The notes below the pieces were generated by a model. The model ran no database searches and was not told where the DNA came from. It saw only the letters and a program-made list of their open reading frames with translations. A stretch of DNA of 64,000 nt, from assembly GCA_963693305.1 (NCBI GenBank), contig OY855906.1, positions 5,160,001 to 5,224,000 of the forward strand, read 5' to 3'. Source of the DNA: Meandrina meandrites (taxonomy: Eukaryota > Cnidaria > Anthozoa > Scleractinia > Meandrinidae). Of the stretch, positions 22,901 to 33,847 are shown in pieces; position 1 is the first letter of the stretch; each line of letters begins with the position of its first letter. A program made the translations under genes and the position numbers.

Positions 22901-25900
22901 CCATCTTAAACCTTTTTTTTAAGCGATGACGATGATGTTATCGATTAATCTCGCCGTACGAGTGGACAGGATCTGTTGTCTGTTGTCTGTTGCCTGTTGT
23001 GATCGACCGATCTGTAGAACCGAATACTGGGAAAAGAAATCAAGTCAGCTAAACAAGAAATCGTCGCATAGAACATAGAACGTCGCATAACCGAAAGAGA
23101 CAAATTATATTTGATGCGTTCTAAAAGATTTAGTAAACAGAAATCTTTCCATTCTTTTAAAACAAAAGGTGTAAACAATTTTAGACAGCGTTTGACCTTG
23201 CATCGTATATCGTATATTGCATGTCACGCCAAGATAACGCAATTTTTGTTGAACAATCATCAGCACTGAAGTTGTCAGTTACTTCTATTTACCCTAATTT
23301 TTTGACAAATGTCCTGAAAATTATCAAAGACCCCTTGTGAAACGTCATCGCTTCTGCATGCATTGCGTGCCGTTTATTCAACATATTAAACCAACAATGT
23401 AGAAGAAAAAAATGCACGAGTGTGCTTAGCATTTTTGATCATCTCAGTTGTCAGAGGTATGGCATCCATAATGGTTGGCACGCTGTACTCCAGATCGAGC
23501 AGTCTGGGTTCAAGCCCTGGGTCATTGTGTAACCTTTCTAGGCAAAATATTTTGCTCTCCCCCAGCCTCTCCCCACCCGGGTGCATAAATGGGAATGGTG
23601 AATTTAATGCAGGGGGGGTAACCCTGTGATATATGGGTAACTAAAAAGTTGCCGGTAATGCGTACGTGACACTTGGTAAAAAAGGTTGAATTGATATTTA
23701 AGCAATAAATATCAAAAAGTGTTAGAATGATCTCACAACACAGATGTTGTTTCTGGTGTATAACCCTTCTTCAGTGTGCTTCCATCTCACTTACTTATAA
23801 ATATTGTGTATTTTAACAGTTTTTATTCTCACTGAAAAAGGTTTATACTCCCGAAACATCATGTGTCCTGAGACAAAAATTTTCAGATACTTTTTGATAA
23901 TAATATCCATCCAGTGAACAACTGGGGACTCAATGCTGTACAAGCCACTTGGCCTGATGCGACTGCACTTCAGTAGACTAAGAGCAGTCCCTTTTTTTCT
24001 TACAGTCCGTCGAGAGTACAGTGGAGCGAAAAAAAAACAAGCCATGTGAAAGTTGGCTGCTTGCCTTGCTACCAGCTTTCGCGCGGCCAACTTTCGCGCG
24101 TCCTGCTTTTTTTGCTCCGCTCTTGACGGACTATAAGAAAAAAAGGGACTGCTCGTAGTCTAGCACTTCAAAGGAAAGAAGGGAAAACAAAAAAAGTGCT
24201 CAACATTTTCAGTCATCCATCTCTGTGTTTCTATGATGGAATCACGTGCTTGTCTTTAGTTCAGTGCAGTAGCCACATTAGCAAAGACCCGCCAGGCTTT
24301 GCAGATTATTCTCAATATCCACAAGATCAAAAGCAGAGTCAAACCTCCATATCCAAGGCTCCTCCATACTTTGAGTAAAGTCTGCCATCTCTTTTATCTA
24401 CCTGTTGCTTCCACTTGACACTTAGCTCTTGGAGTAATGTTGCCTCTGTAGTGAACTGTGTAATGAAATCACTGTACAGTAACTTGAAATAATTTTAATT
24501 AATAATTATTAAAATAAATTGGAAGAAATTGTACAAGTATTCTTTGGATGAATAAAAACACTCCAAATTTCATGTTAAAAGTCCATTAAGAGTACAGCCA
24601 AAAAGCAAATTTTGAGATTATTTTATCCTAGGTCCTTGGCCAATTTTTAGCTTAATACATGTACTACTCCTTCAATTTTGAGTAATCCAGCAGGATCAAG
24701 TTAAATTTGGACACTCACACCATCATGTGCCAATTACTTAAAACAAAAGCGTGAGGGGAACCTGGTCAGTGAGAAACAATAGTTTTTTTACTGCTATGAT
24801 TGACCCTAAAACTGAGTCCAAGTAGAGATCCACATCTTTTTTCTAATCATAATATATATCAACACAAAATCTTTTGCAAATAAGTTGCAAGATTATCAAG
24901 ATTATTTGTATAAAAGAGTTTGTGGATCTGTGCCTAACACTAACTCTCCCTTAAGGTAACAGTAGGGGACTACTGTATACAATGAAAATATACAAACCTG
25001 ACTAACAGCATCATGGAAGTTTTCCTGTTGAAGCATAATAACTTGGCATGGCCCAGCTGCCCTGTGAAGGATAGTATACTGACTATTATACTACGAGTTC
25101 AAGGTTTCTATCAGATGGTTATAGTGAGCTATTAAAGTTAATGTAAACCGGTAGGAGGGAGGAGGGGCCGGGGGGTCCTAATCGTTTTCAAGCAAATCAA
25201 GTTGCTTTTCTATCAAGGTTATCGTATACCTTTGAGGGTGTCTCACGTGCAAGTGATATTATCATATAGCACGTTCGGATAATAAACCAGGGGTTTCAAT
25301 AAAATTTGAAGTAGGCAGCTAGTTCGAATAGAGTAGCCGACTGCATCAACAAGGTTTGAAAGGATCTTTCTCTAGTTTCTTCAATTTAGGGGAAAAAGTA
25401 GCCGACTTCTCCGAGCAAAGTAGCCGACACTTTTCGTCGGCCGTCGGTGCTTATTGAAAGCACTGATAAACCGTAGATATCTAACCCCCATATCAAATTA
25501 AAGCTTACAGAGGTAGCTAGCTCACAAAATACAATAACCATTTTGTAATAAAGTAAAACTTAAATTTTTCACGGCTTCTAAAATGCGAGTGTCTGAGTCA
25601 CCTTTTGGAAGCTACAAGTCAAAGTAAATTTTGAATTTCACTAATTTGATTTATTCTTGGGTTTCCGGACCCCAAGCGATAAAAAGATCTCGGCATTTTG
25701 TCATATTCAATTGCAATGAAAATTTAAAAGACATTATTTTTACAATTAGGGTTAAAACATAGTGGAGTGATCATATAAAATCAGTCTTGTAGTAAAAGTA
25801 TCCAGAAACAAAAAATTTGCAGACAAGTTTTTGTTGTTAATATATATGTATGTGTTAAACTACTTAGCTACTGTCCTAATTTGAGGTGAAATGAACAAAT

Positions 25901-28900
25901 TCCCTTTGAGGTATATAGTTCCCAAAAGGTGACTCAGATGTTCACATTTAGAGGTCATGAAAAATTCGAGAATTCACTTTGCTAGCTACCTCAGCTTAAT
26001 AAGTTTTAGTTTGATACAGGGGTTTAGCTATCTATGGTTAAATCTGGAGGCGCTCATGATATCGTTTGGATGTGAGACACCCCCAAAGGTATAATTATGG
26101 TAGCTTTTAACATGTCCTCCTTTCACAATAATGACATATTCATTAATCACAAGCCTGGGACAAAGAAAAAATCTGAGTCCCGACAGGAATTGAACCCATG
26201 GCCTCCCACACAATTATATCCCTGATTGGCTGCGCTATATTATGAGAGGCTCTTGGTGAATCTTATTTATTGATATTTTTGTTCAGGGAAGGGGTGGGAC
26301 CACAGTATTTTTAGGCAAAAACTGTCAAAGATGTTTAAATCAAAATATTTTCTATTGTGTGCTGTGCATTTGTCTACCTGACAGTAGATCTCCTCTCAGT
26401 TCCAGTGAAGAATCCTACAAAATAATAAAATTTTTATTAAATGGACATCGCAGAAAACAAATTAAAGTAGTTTGACTACCGTCAGTACTTTGTTTGTCTT
26501 GGTGAGAGATGAGCTGACAAAAGACTGTCCTGAAAAGCCTTGAACAGTTTGGTCTGATTGAACAATGAGATTAATTACTTGGCAGTTACTGTGTATTCAA
26601 TATCCAAATAATTTCTAAATTTCTACATTCTATTGTCAAGGGTACGTGTACCTTCCTCTCCAAAAGAGAAGCCTCTATCTCCAGCATCAAATGTAGCAAG
26701 CTCCTGATTTCCAGTTGAGAAGTTCACCCTGAACACACAACAGTAAGGTTGACCGTTGATATAAACTTTCACTGCTAATTAAGGAGGGGTGGGTTTTATT
26801 TTCGAAGCAGAATTTATGATTCTATGGGGGGGGGGGGGGGGGGGGGGGAAGCACACTATCTTGAGTCCTGGCAAGTGCTCAACTCAGGAAATACAAGATT
26901 TGAAATGAAGCCTACCAAACTGCACACGGTACAGCACTAATTATAATGATCACAGACACTGGACGTTTTCCTGTAAATAACATAGAGGAACATTGTCTGG
27001 CTGGCCCTGGATTAATAATTTTTGTGCATGCCTTAAAACCGCAATGTTAGCAAGGCTATCGGTGTATAACAGTTCTCAAACTAACATGCATATTTGTTAA
27101 TAATTAGCTGTTTAATATTGTACAATTTATTACTTACTGTCCATGAACTAGAACAAACATTTCTTGTCCTTTCCATCCTTCTTTGAAAATTATGCTGCCA
27201 GTAGGATATAGTACGATAATTGCTGGAGACAAAAGTAGAAAGATGTGTAATCAGAGGGAAGGGCGTTGCCGACAGCTTTCCCTCATGACATTTCTAAGTT
27301 AAGCTAGCAAATTCTTTTATTCCTAAATAGTTATAAATTATTAAACTTCTACTTGAATTGGTATATACCTGTTATGGCACATGGCTGATGCATGTTGGTA
27401 CATTTGACTAATTAAAAAGGTGTGAAAAATTAATAACTTTTTAATTCTTGGCAGAACTCCATCCACCAGAGAAAGTTAAGAATACCTATTCCATTTTATC
27501 TAAAACTCATTTTTTTTCTTCAAGCTGGAATTTCCAAAATTTTGGGTAAATGGAAAGCAGGCATAATATTGATTTATCTGACCTGGCTTTATGGTGTTGA
27601 CCACAGATTCCAAAGACTCTTTTCTCCAGCTGTGCACAACTGGTGACTAATTGGAAAGAAAAAGGAAAACATTTATAATTACATCATCAACAACAATAAT
27701 CAAACTTGACAGCATACTATTACAAGTAAAGCCTCTTTGCCAAAAATATTTGGCTTGAAAAAAGTCCACCTTGAGGCACAGGCGGACCACCCTATGTTTT
27801 TGTGGTTAATAATTGTTGACATAAGGTTATGTCGAAATCAACGGCGCGTATAGAAGAAGAGAAAAATTAAGTCGACTTCGATTCACTACAAAATGTGTTG
27901 TTCCACAAAATATCCATACCCCTCCCACGGAAGGCTTTTCGGTTTGAATCCCCCCACCCCTCTGGAAATTCCAGTTAAGCCCCATATACTTTCCTTCAAA
28001 CATTTTGGCTTTTGAGACCCCCCACCCCCTTGGAATTTCCAATGACCTTCCATGGGGTGGGTATGGATATTTTCTGGAACTGCACAATATAAAATTACTC
28101 TTTGACTAAATGATTCCATAAAAATTAAGATGAAATGTTGATAGAGTGTTGTGTCATGTTTATTCGCTGCTACAAGCCCTTTAAAGCGTTATTTTGCGAG
28201 ATGATTTAGCGACCGGTAGGAACAGAGAGAGAAGGGAGAACAAGGCAGGCAGCTTTACCACCGGCGGTCGCAACCTTGTCCTATTCAAGCTAGAACTGAC
28301 GCCAAACCATCAAAATTCTCATCTCGAAAACAGGGGCATCCTATCAACTAGATATTTCTCTGTCCCTGTGCCGAATTAGAGCTTCATCCTTTCAATATTT
28401 TCCAAGAAAAAGCTGGAAAATAGAGCATGTATGGTTCTGTCAAAAATGACCCAGTTCTTGCCCCAGAATGCAGGAAATGCACTCTTAGAGGCTCAGATTT
28501 TTAAAGTTTCCAGGGGGAGCATGCCCCGTACCCCCCTAGAAAGTCGCAAGTAACCCTTTCACCGCCTACTTCTACATTTTTGCCACCTACTTTGATTCTT
28601 ATTGAAAACCCTGCACATGCAACACCCTGACAAAGATAGCAATTTCAGCAGACATCTGGAACAAGTGTAGTTACATGTAAATATTAAAATATTATAGAAA
28701 AATATCAAATACCATGATAATAATTAAAGTTGGCTGCATACTACTGTGAAGCATCTAATTTTGAAGAAAAAAAGTCCACCTTGAGGTAGTCCCAAACAAA
28801 CTTTTGAGGTTTCATGGATCATGTGATCTTCAAAGTAATCATCACCTAATCACTTTTTTGGATCACTGAATGATTAATCAACGGTGCATGCAATGCTCTG

Positions 28901-31727
28901 GCAAAGATAACCATTTAAACAGACATCTGTACAATAGGAGCTACAGTAAGCACAGTGTAGTGTTAAATATTAAAATATTATCCAAAATATTAAAAAAATA
29001 ATAATTACCTTTTGTAATACATCTATAGCTATCTCTTTTGACAGCTGCTGGTTATCAAACAGCTTACTGGTGTCAAGGTATCTCCTAAAATAATTAATAT
29101 TGAAAAATATTGTGTAAATATATAAATATACCATTATAAAATACAATATTTGAACAATAATATTCAATGTGATTGACAGCTTGATAAAGAGCCATTCAAA
29201 GCTTTGTGGAAGAGTGATGGCTGTTCATAGATGATTTGCTAAACAGTTCAACAGGATTTGAACTTGTGACCTCTGCGATACTAATACAATGCTCTACCTA
29301 CTGAGCTATGAAGCCACACATTGGGAACAACGCCAATTGTGAGTTCTTATTTTCCCATAAAAGAAAAGAATGACATGAAGTTTTATGAATAATTTAGTTA
29401 TGAACAGCAGATATTCTATTCTTTCACAGGAAAACAAAAATTCAGCCCAATATATGCAGAAAATATTTTCCCCAACTATAGCCATCACTAATAATATGCT
29501 TTTGCCATCTCAATATCGCAGTTACTTGTTAATAATGTTCAAGTAATGATTTAATAATTACTATTAATAATTAATAGTAATTATTATATGTAGTATATTC
29601 ACCAACCTCTGTTGAAACCACTGCAGAAGAGTTATCTCACTGGGAAATGTGAGCAGCTGGCGAGCATCAGCGGTCTTCAGAAGTAATATCACACACCTAA
29701 TGTTAATAAAAATGCATTTCAATATGTGTTATTATACATTCATAAATGTACATGAATGAACTTGTATTGTTGATTAGTTAGTTTAAATGGGTACTCTCAT
29801 CACAGGTAACCCAAGATCGAAATGTGAATGTTGGCACCGCTGCATAACCTTCAAATTATAAGGGCTCATATGGGGCTGGAAATAACGATTTTTTTTTGTT
29901 TCATTTTTTGAAACAATTGTTTCTGAGCTATACCTATGAAAATGAAGCCGTTTTAATAAAAATTGACTTTCCTCACTTTAGTTGAGCGTTTTCTATAGTG
30001 TGGTTTTTGAGCTGATTTACGGCCATTATATGAGTTTTAGTGGATCTGAATTGCTCTCTCTGTATATCTAACAGAGAGAGAGAAACTGGATCCACTAACT
30101 TATAGAATGGCCATAAATCAGCTCAAGAATCAAAGGCAACATAGAATATAGAAAACACTCAACTTCAGTAAGACAAGTCATTTAAAAAAAAAAAAAAAAA
30201 AGCGCTTCATTTTCACATTAATAGGTTACAGAAACAATTATTATTTCCCCCATATGAATCCTTATAATTCAAAGGTTACGCTACAGTGCTGGCGCTCACA
30301 TTTTGAGCTTGGGCTACCTGTGCTGTTATCAGTATCAGTAAACTTTATTTTTTTTTTATTCAACAAGGTGATATTTAATTTAAAATGATTTTCCTCCAAG
30401 GCACTGTGAGTCCTGAAAAAAAAATCGTAACTCACAGCAAAATTGTGAATTCAGAGTTGGCAAGTCTGCAACTCAAATAGGACAATTCACATTGTAGTTA
30501 AAATAACTACAGTTGGAGAAATAAGTCACTAAAGAGACATTAAGAAGAAGGATCCTCAAAAATCAAGCAGGCAGCAAACCATGGCATACAGGAAACAATT
30601 TATTAAAACTACTTGTAGTATGTTCCCTCTTGCTGCCCAGGAATGTAAATGGGCGTACTGCTGGGGGAAACTTGACAATACCGTAACAGAATGGATACTG
30701 AAGTTGCATGAACTTGTGTGTAGGAAATCATAGTGTAAGACTGAAATAACAATTATTTAATTAATACACATACATTTGATGTGTAATGGACTCGTAATGG
30801 GAGGTATAAAAGGAACAAGAGTTTTTCTGTAATTATTACAGTGCGTGACTCAAGAATACCAGAGAAATATTTTTGAGTGAGGCAATAATAGACCATTATA
30901 CTTGTGGGAGGCACGGTGGCCTAATGGTTAGTGCGCTGGACTCTGGATCGAACGGTCCGGGTTCGAGCCCTGGCCGGGGTACTGCGTTGTGTTCTTGGGC
31001 AAGATACTTTACTCTCATAGTACCTCTCTCCACCCAGGTGTATAAATGGGTACCGGCGAATTTACTGCTGGGGGTAACCCTGCGATGGACTAGCATCCCA
31101 TCCAGGGGGGAGTAGAAATACTCCTAGTCGCTTCATGCTACGGAAACCGGGATAAGCTCCGGCCTGATGGGCCACCAGGCTCCTATGCAGACTTTACCTT
31201 TGCCTACTTTAAAGCCAGTCCATTGAGTTTGTAGTACAGAATATGCTAGTCAAAAGCTAAGGATTAAACCTGTAAATTGGACAAACAACCTGCTCATGTA
31301 CTCAAGGACCAATGAGTCTGACTACAACTGACAAGTACATGTACCTGTTAGATGACCACACATCAGCAGTGCACTTCATATTAAACAGCACAGAAACCTC
31401 CCCAAAGCAATTGCCTGCTTGAATTTCCCTCAAGACAAACTTCTGGTTTTCACTGAACACAGTTACATTCCCTGACACCAGCACATGAATTCCAGATGGC
31501 TCCTGGCCTTTACTAAGTAGAACTTCTGGGGCCTCCTCTGTCTCTTTCAGTTCTACACGGCGTATCACTTCATCCCTCACACTTTTGTCAAGAGCAATAG
31601 GTAGTTTGTTTAAACAGTCAGTGAGTTTGACCACGGCTTCAGGTGGGAGCAAGGGATTGATGGATGATGTAAATTGTGGACGCACAATCTGACTTTCCCG
31701 CCTTCTAGCACTCTGTTTGTTGCCCAT
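19962..31727 (-). CDS. Multi-domain cyclic-nucleotide-binding protein, 12 exons
   Basis: Twelve exons join in phase: 31727-31345, 29696-29607, 29084-29009, 27646-27583, 27222-27138, 26728-26652, 26414-26378, 25061-24998, 24455-24402, 22011-21988, 20599-20485, 20054-19962. All have GT-AG borders. The product begins MGNKQSARRR, an N-myristoylation-type signal with a basic patch, so membrane anchoring is likely. Two cyclic-nucleotide-binding domains follow and a third begins in exons 11-12 (GGTLFVVLQGSAEV). Domain 1 (exons 1-2) keeps FGE in its cassette but has Cys where the phosphate-binding Arg normally sits. Domain 2 (exons 5-8) has FGEEGFFTGTERRSTV, with the Arg present. The last exon found ends in phase 1 before the third cassette, so the 3' part is missing or unrecognised. 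The family includes kinase regulatory subunits, channels and CNBD-type sperm proteins. I see no kinase or channel segment and cannot name an orthologue. Confidence 0.85.
20724..21735 (+). repeat. 1-kb purine-strand minisatellite in an intron
   Basis: The plus strand is an irregular array of GGGATGT, GGGATAA, GGGATAT and GGGATGA words, with higher-order units near 20,760-21,000 (GGGATGTGGGATATAGGATG). Almost no cytosine occurs on this strand over 1 kb. The array lies in the intron between exons 11 and 10 of the minus-strand gene. The His-Pro-Ser-Leu-Ile antisense frames of up to 240 codons are translations of the repeat, not genes. Confidence 0.93.
21988..22011 (-). CDS. 24-nt microexon of the cyclic-nucleotide-binding gene
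   Basis: TTTTTGCAG precedes ATATTGAGG, and CAG|GTGAGC follows eight codons later (ILRMTLKQ). Both neighbouring exon joins are phase 0 (KWKQQ before, TEEFKA after), so inclusion or skipping would both keep frame. If not spliced, two further codons lead to TAA, giving a possible short isoform. Confidence 0.6.
22532..22558. repeat. 27-bp palindrome with two CRE-type sites
   Basis: Arms CGATGACGTCAT and ATGACGTCATCG surround CTT. Each arm contains TGACGTCA, the full CREB/ATF site. It lies in an intron of the cyclic-nucleotide-binding gene. A related AAGCGATGACGATGATG occurs near 22,920. Confidence 0.75.
23440..23640 (+). mobile_element. Diverged tRNA-derived SINE
   Basis: The remnants ATAATGGTTGGCACGCTG, GGGTTCAAGCCCTGG, CACCCGGGTGCATAAATGGG and GGGGGTAACCCTG follow the same order as in the fuller SINE at 30,906. 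The central part is degraded. Confidence 0.65.
23973..24162. mobile_element. hAT-like foldback MITE, 190 bp, TSD GCACTTCA
   Basis: Ends GTAGACTAAGAGCAGTCC and GGACTGCTCGTAGTCTA are flanked by GCACTTCA at 23965-23972 and 24163-24170. The arms continue through CCTTTTTTTCTTA and AGTCCGTC. The interior is also palindromic (CTTTCGCGCG). The same family as 5,911-5,976. Confidence 0.85.
25215..26107. mobile_element. Foldback element, about 0.9 kb, interrupted
   Basis: The arms pair outside-in: TACCTTTGAGGGTGTCTCAC with its counterpart at 26,071-26,102; then the region of AACCGTAGATATCTAACCCC with 26,010-26,040; then GTCTGAGTCACCTTTTGG with 25,925-25,945. A second MITE (25,289-25,465) interrupts the left arm. 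No ORF. Confidence 0.7.
25289..25465. mobile_element. MITE nested in the foldback arm, TSD ATAAACC
   Basis: Ends AGGGGTTTCAATAA and TTATTGAAAGCACTG are flanked by ATAAACC (25282-25288 and 25466-25472). The inside has AGTAGCCGAC repeats. A related sequence lies near 28,545-28,612 (CACCTACTTTGATTCTTATT). Confidence 0.7.
26150..26255 (-). mobile_element. tRNA-derived SINE fragment
   Basis: On the minus strand the order is ATAGCGCAGCCAATCAGGG, GGAGGCCATGGGTTCAATTC (B-box), then a CTCAGATTTTTTCTTTGTCC tail. This is a SINE layout distinct from the copies at 30,906 and 57,880. Confidence 0.55.
26378..27222 (-). CDS. Cyclic-nucleotide-binding protein, exons 5-7 (intact domain 2)
   Basis: Exons 27222-27138, 26728-26652 and 26414-26378 encode the best-preserved domain: YPTGSIIFKEGWKGQEMFVL, VHGQVNF, then FDAGDRGFSFGEEGFFTGTE and RRSTV. 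This has the beta-roll order of the family and a complete phosphate-binding cassette (Phe-Gly-Glu, and Arg before Ser-Thr-Val). Exon 8 (25061-24998) closes the domain with RAAGPCQVIMLQQENF. Nucleotide binding is therefore plausible here; cAMP versus cGMP preference cannot be read safely. Confidence 0.85.
27897..28084. mobile_element. MITE with GTTCCAxAAAATATCCATACC ends
   Basis: The left arm TTCCACAAAATATCCATACC and right arm GGTATGGATATTTTCTGGAA are inverted copies. The interior has CCCCCCACCCC runs and GGAATTTCC/GGAAATTCC repeats. It lies in an intron of the cyclic-nucleotide-binding gene. No ORF. Confidence 0.7.
29247..29315 (-). other. tRNA-like sequence (degenerate)
   Basis: On the minus strand: GGCTTCATAGCTCAGTAGG (acceptor strand and A-box), then CAAGTTCAAATCCTGTTGAA (degenerate B-box and partial acceptor pairing). 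It is closely related to 19,791-19,863. The weak anticodon stem and B-box changes argue against a working tRNA. Confidence 0.6.
29801..30322. mobile_element. Foldback element, about 520 bp
   Basis: It runs from CACAGGTAACCCAAG to its counterpart CTTGGGCTACCTGTG, with pairing all the way to a central CTCTCTCTGTATATCTAACAG GAGAG-type loop near 30,070. Divergence between the arms (about one base in six by eye) shows that it is old. It lies in intron 1 of the cyclic-nucleotide-binding gene. Confidence 0.75.
30906..31205 (+). mobile_element. tRNA-derived SINE, nearly full length
   Basis: The head carries an A-box (TGGCCTAATGG) and a B-box (GGTTCGAGCCC). A conserved body follows: CTTGGGCAAGATACTTTACT, CACCCAGGTGTATAAATGGG, GGGGGTAACCCTGCGATGG, then AGTAGAAATACTCC and GGGATAAGCTCCGGC. 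The CTTGGGCAAG-type central region is shared by several animal SINE superfamilies. Another near-complete copy lies at 57,880-58,175. Confidence 0.85.
31345..31727 (-). CDS. Cyclic-nucleotide-binding protein, exon 1 (start, domain 1)
   Basis: This exon encodes 127 codons plus two bases. ATG 31727-31725 is followed by GNKQSARRRES, matching the myristoylation rule Gly2 with Ser6. A leader of about 40 residues precedes the first domain (VRDEVIRRVELKETEEAPEV, then SGIHVLVSGNVTVF and NCFGEVSVLFNMKCTADV). The donor is AACAG|GTACAT. The reading past the donor (YMYLSVVV…) is intron. Confidence 0.85.
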
Positions 31728-31739
31728 TAAATTTTCCTT

Positions 31740-33070
31740 GTAAGGTGACTGTTTTTATCCTTTCAGCCTGAAAGGAAATTGAAGAACACTCTTAAACCTG
31801 TATTTTGAAATTAAGAAATATCTTCTTAAACCAAATTAAGGTGATTTCTTATTGCAAGAAGGTTTTCTTAAATTGAGGTATCTGTTCTTGATTTAAAAGG
31901 ATGTCTACTTACTTTCAAGTATTGATTTTAAGGAAGGTGAGGTTCTTAAAATAAGCCATTAAAAAAGCTTATTTTAAGAACATCATCTTTAGAAAAACGA
32001 AGAAAAAAATTTCTGAATTTAAAAAAATACAACAAAACAAGAAATCTTAATTTAAATTTAGTAAATGACATTTACAAAGTTAAACTGCCACGACTTAGCG
32101 GGCCCTTTTGGCCAGCGGTCACCTGTCAAAGTGCAGGCTCACATGGTTCGTTGCAGCTTCGTTTGTGTAGCGTTTTAGCGGTCGTCGAAGCGGTCATCTT
32201 TTCGAGCAGCTGATGTCGCCTCTTTCTTCGTTTTTCAACGGCTTGGTGGCTTCTCTACTTTAACACATTTCTAGCAGCGTTTGTTCATCATGCGTACAAC
32301 GAGCAACAGCATGTCCACGTTGACTCCGCCGACTACTTCGCCGTTCAGCTCTCACAGCAGCTCGTCAACTTCGAGTTCTACGTCGACCGTCAGTCCCCGG
32401 CTTCAACTTCGACTTCTACCTCGATCGTCGCACCGGCTTCGCCTTCGTTCCTAACTGCCTCTTCGGTGGATAACAACACTCTTTCCCAGGCAATTTGAAG
32501 GGCTTTTGCGGACTCGTTACCGCTCTGCTGTCTAGATCTTCCCTTCGAGGGCACGTGGGGGGAAATATGTCCACGGCTTCTGGTTCTGTTCCATATTCCA
32601 ACTCCACACCGTCGTTGTCGCCCTTGCCTTCCACCAATTCTTGCCACTCTTCCACATCGTCATGTACAAGTTACAAGCAAAGGTGCAAGTTACAAGTGCT
32701 GAAAGCAAGAGCTTCGTGTGCTGGAATTAAGAACTTTTTTCCTTTATTTGCAGTATTCTCAAAAAGAAATCAATATTTGAATAAAAAAAGAATATTTCTC
32801 ATATGAAGTATCTGTTTTCTTAAATTAACAATCGAGAAACCTTCATTTTAAGAAGTAAAATTTTCTTAAAGTAAGAAAGTTTCATCTCAAATTAAGAATT
32901 TATACTAGCCAACTGGAACTAAAGATCGATTTCTTAAATTAAAAACTAACTCTTAAAGTAAGAAATTTCTCTTAAAATAAGATCTTTAATTTAAGAAAAA
33001 AAAAGTCCTTAATTTGGGATTTGTTTCAAGGAATTTGCCCTCAAAATAAGAATTTCCCATTTAGAGTGGA
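31740..33070. mobile_element. Composite degenerate element with TTCTTAA-rich flanks
   Basis: Two AT-rich flanks (31,790-32,050 and 32,770-33,055), full of TTCTTAAA/TTTAAGAA words in both orientations, surround a GC-richer block (32,090-32,690). In the block, plus-strand frames give a Ser/Thr-rich run after ATG 32,291, then with one frame change SSVDNNTLSQAI before TGA. This resembles the low-complexity start of some retroelement gag proteins. It is broken by frameshifts and not functional. Confidence 0.4.
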
Positions 33071-33107
33071 AAACAAAACTGTAGAATAAGATAAACCACA
33101 ATGTAAT

Positions 33108-33262
33108 ATAAAGGGAACCGTTTGGATCAGCTCCAACTGCCCGTCTTAGAGAGGTGTCCATCTTATAGGTAGTTTAGTTGGAGTAAAATGACTGACCAAC
33201 AGCAAGTGTCCATCTTACAGAGGTGTCAGTCTTGTGGAGGTGTCCGTGCTTTTGAGCTAAAT
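33108..33262. repeat. Degraded element with GTGTCC-CTTATAGAGG motifs
   Basis: The phrases AGAGGTGTCCATCTTATAGG and GTCCATCTTACAGAGGTGTC repeat. This wording is typical of old pogo/Tigger-type or other mariner-like remnants; compare 63,418-63,602. No ORF. Confidence 0.4.
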
Positions 33263-33847
33263 CTACTTTTTAAAAAAATATAGATTGACACCTTCCACAA
33301 AGTATTATTCAAAACGTTTTTAATATGGTGGATCTCAGCTCACACACGATGCACCTTTTGGTTACCCAAAAAGTTACTACACCCTCCGAAATAAAGGGTT
33401 GCTTACCAACGAGAGTCGCTTCGGTAGCCACTCTGTACATACATGTACATGCCCTCCCTGCGGAACAGGTTTTCTCTACGCCATGGTGGGAGTGAAATGA
33501 CGTGGCCGTGATCCTTATCTGAGTGTAAAGACAAAGATACGGAGTAATAAGCTTACCTTACTCCTACATCACCTACATGTACGCGTAGTAACCAAGTTTT
33601 CATGGCAGGCTTTGGCAGCCATCTTTTTCGGAAAGCGATGCATTCTGGTCGATCCGCCGGTCGATCCAGTTCAAAGATTTGTACCCAGTCTCCGGTTGTT
33701 CGATAACCTCCTCGAGCTCTAAAATTCACACCAAGCGAGCTAGGTGGATCATAGGGAGCCCAAGCTTAAGTTATTATTTGAGTGAAGTTTTAAAACATGA
33801 ATAAACTGCAATTAAAAGGTACCCTTATTCTTTATTGTTGTCTGCCT

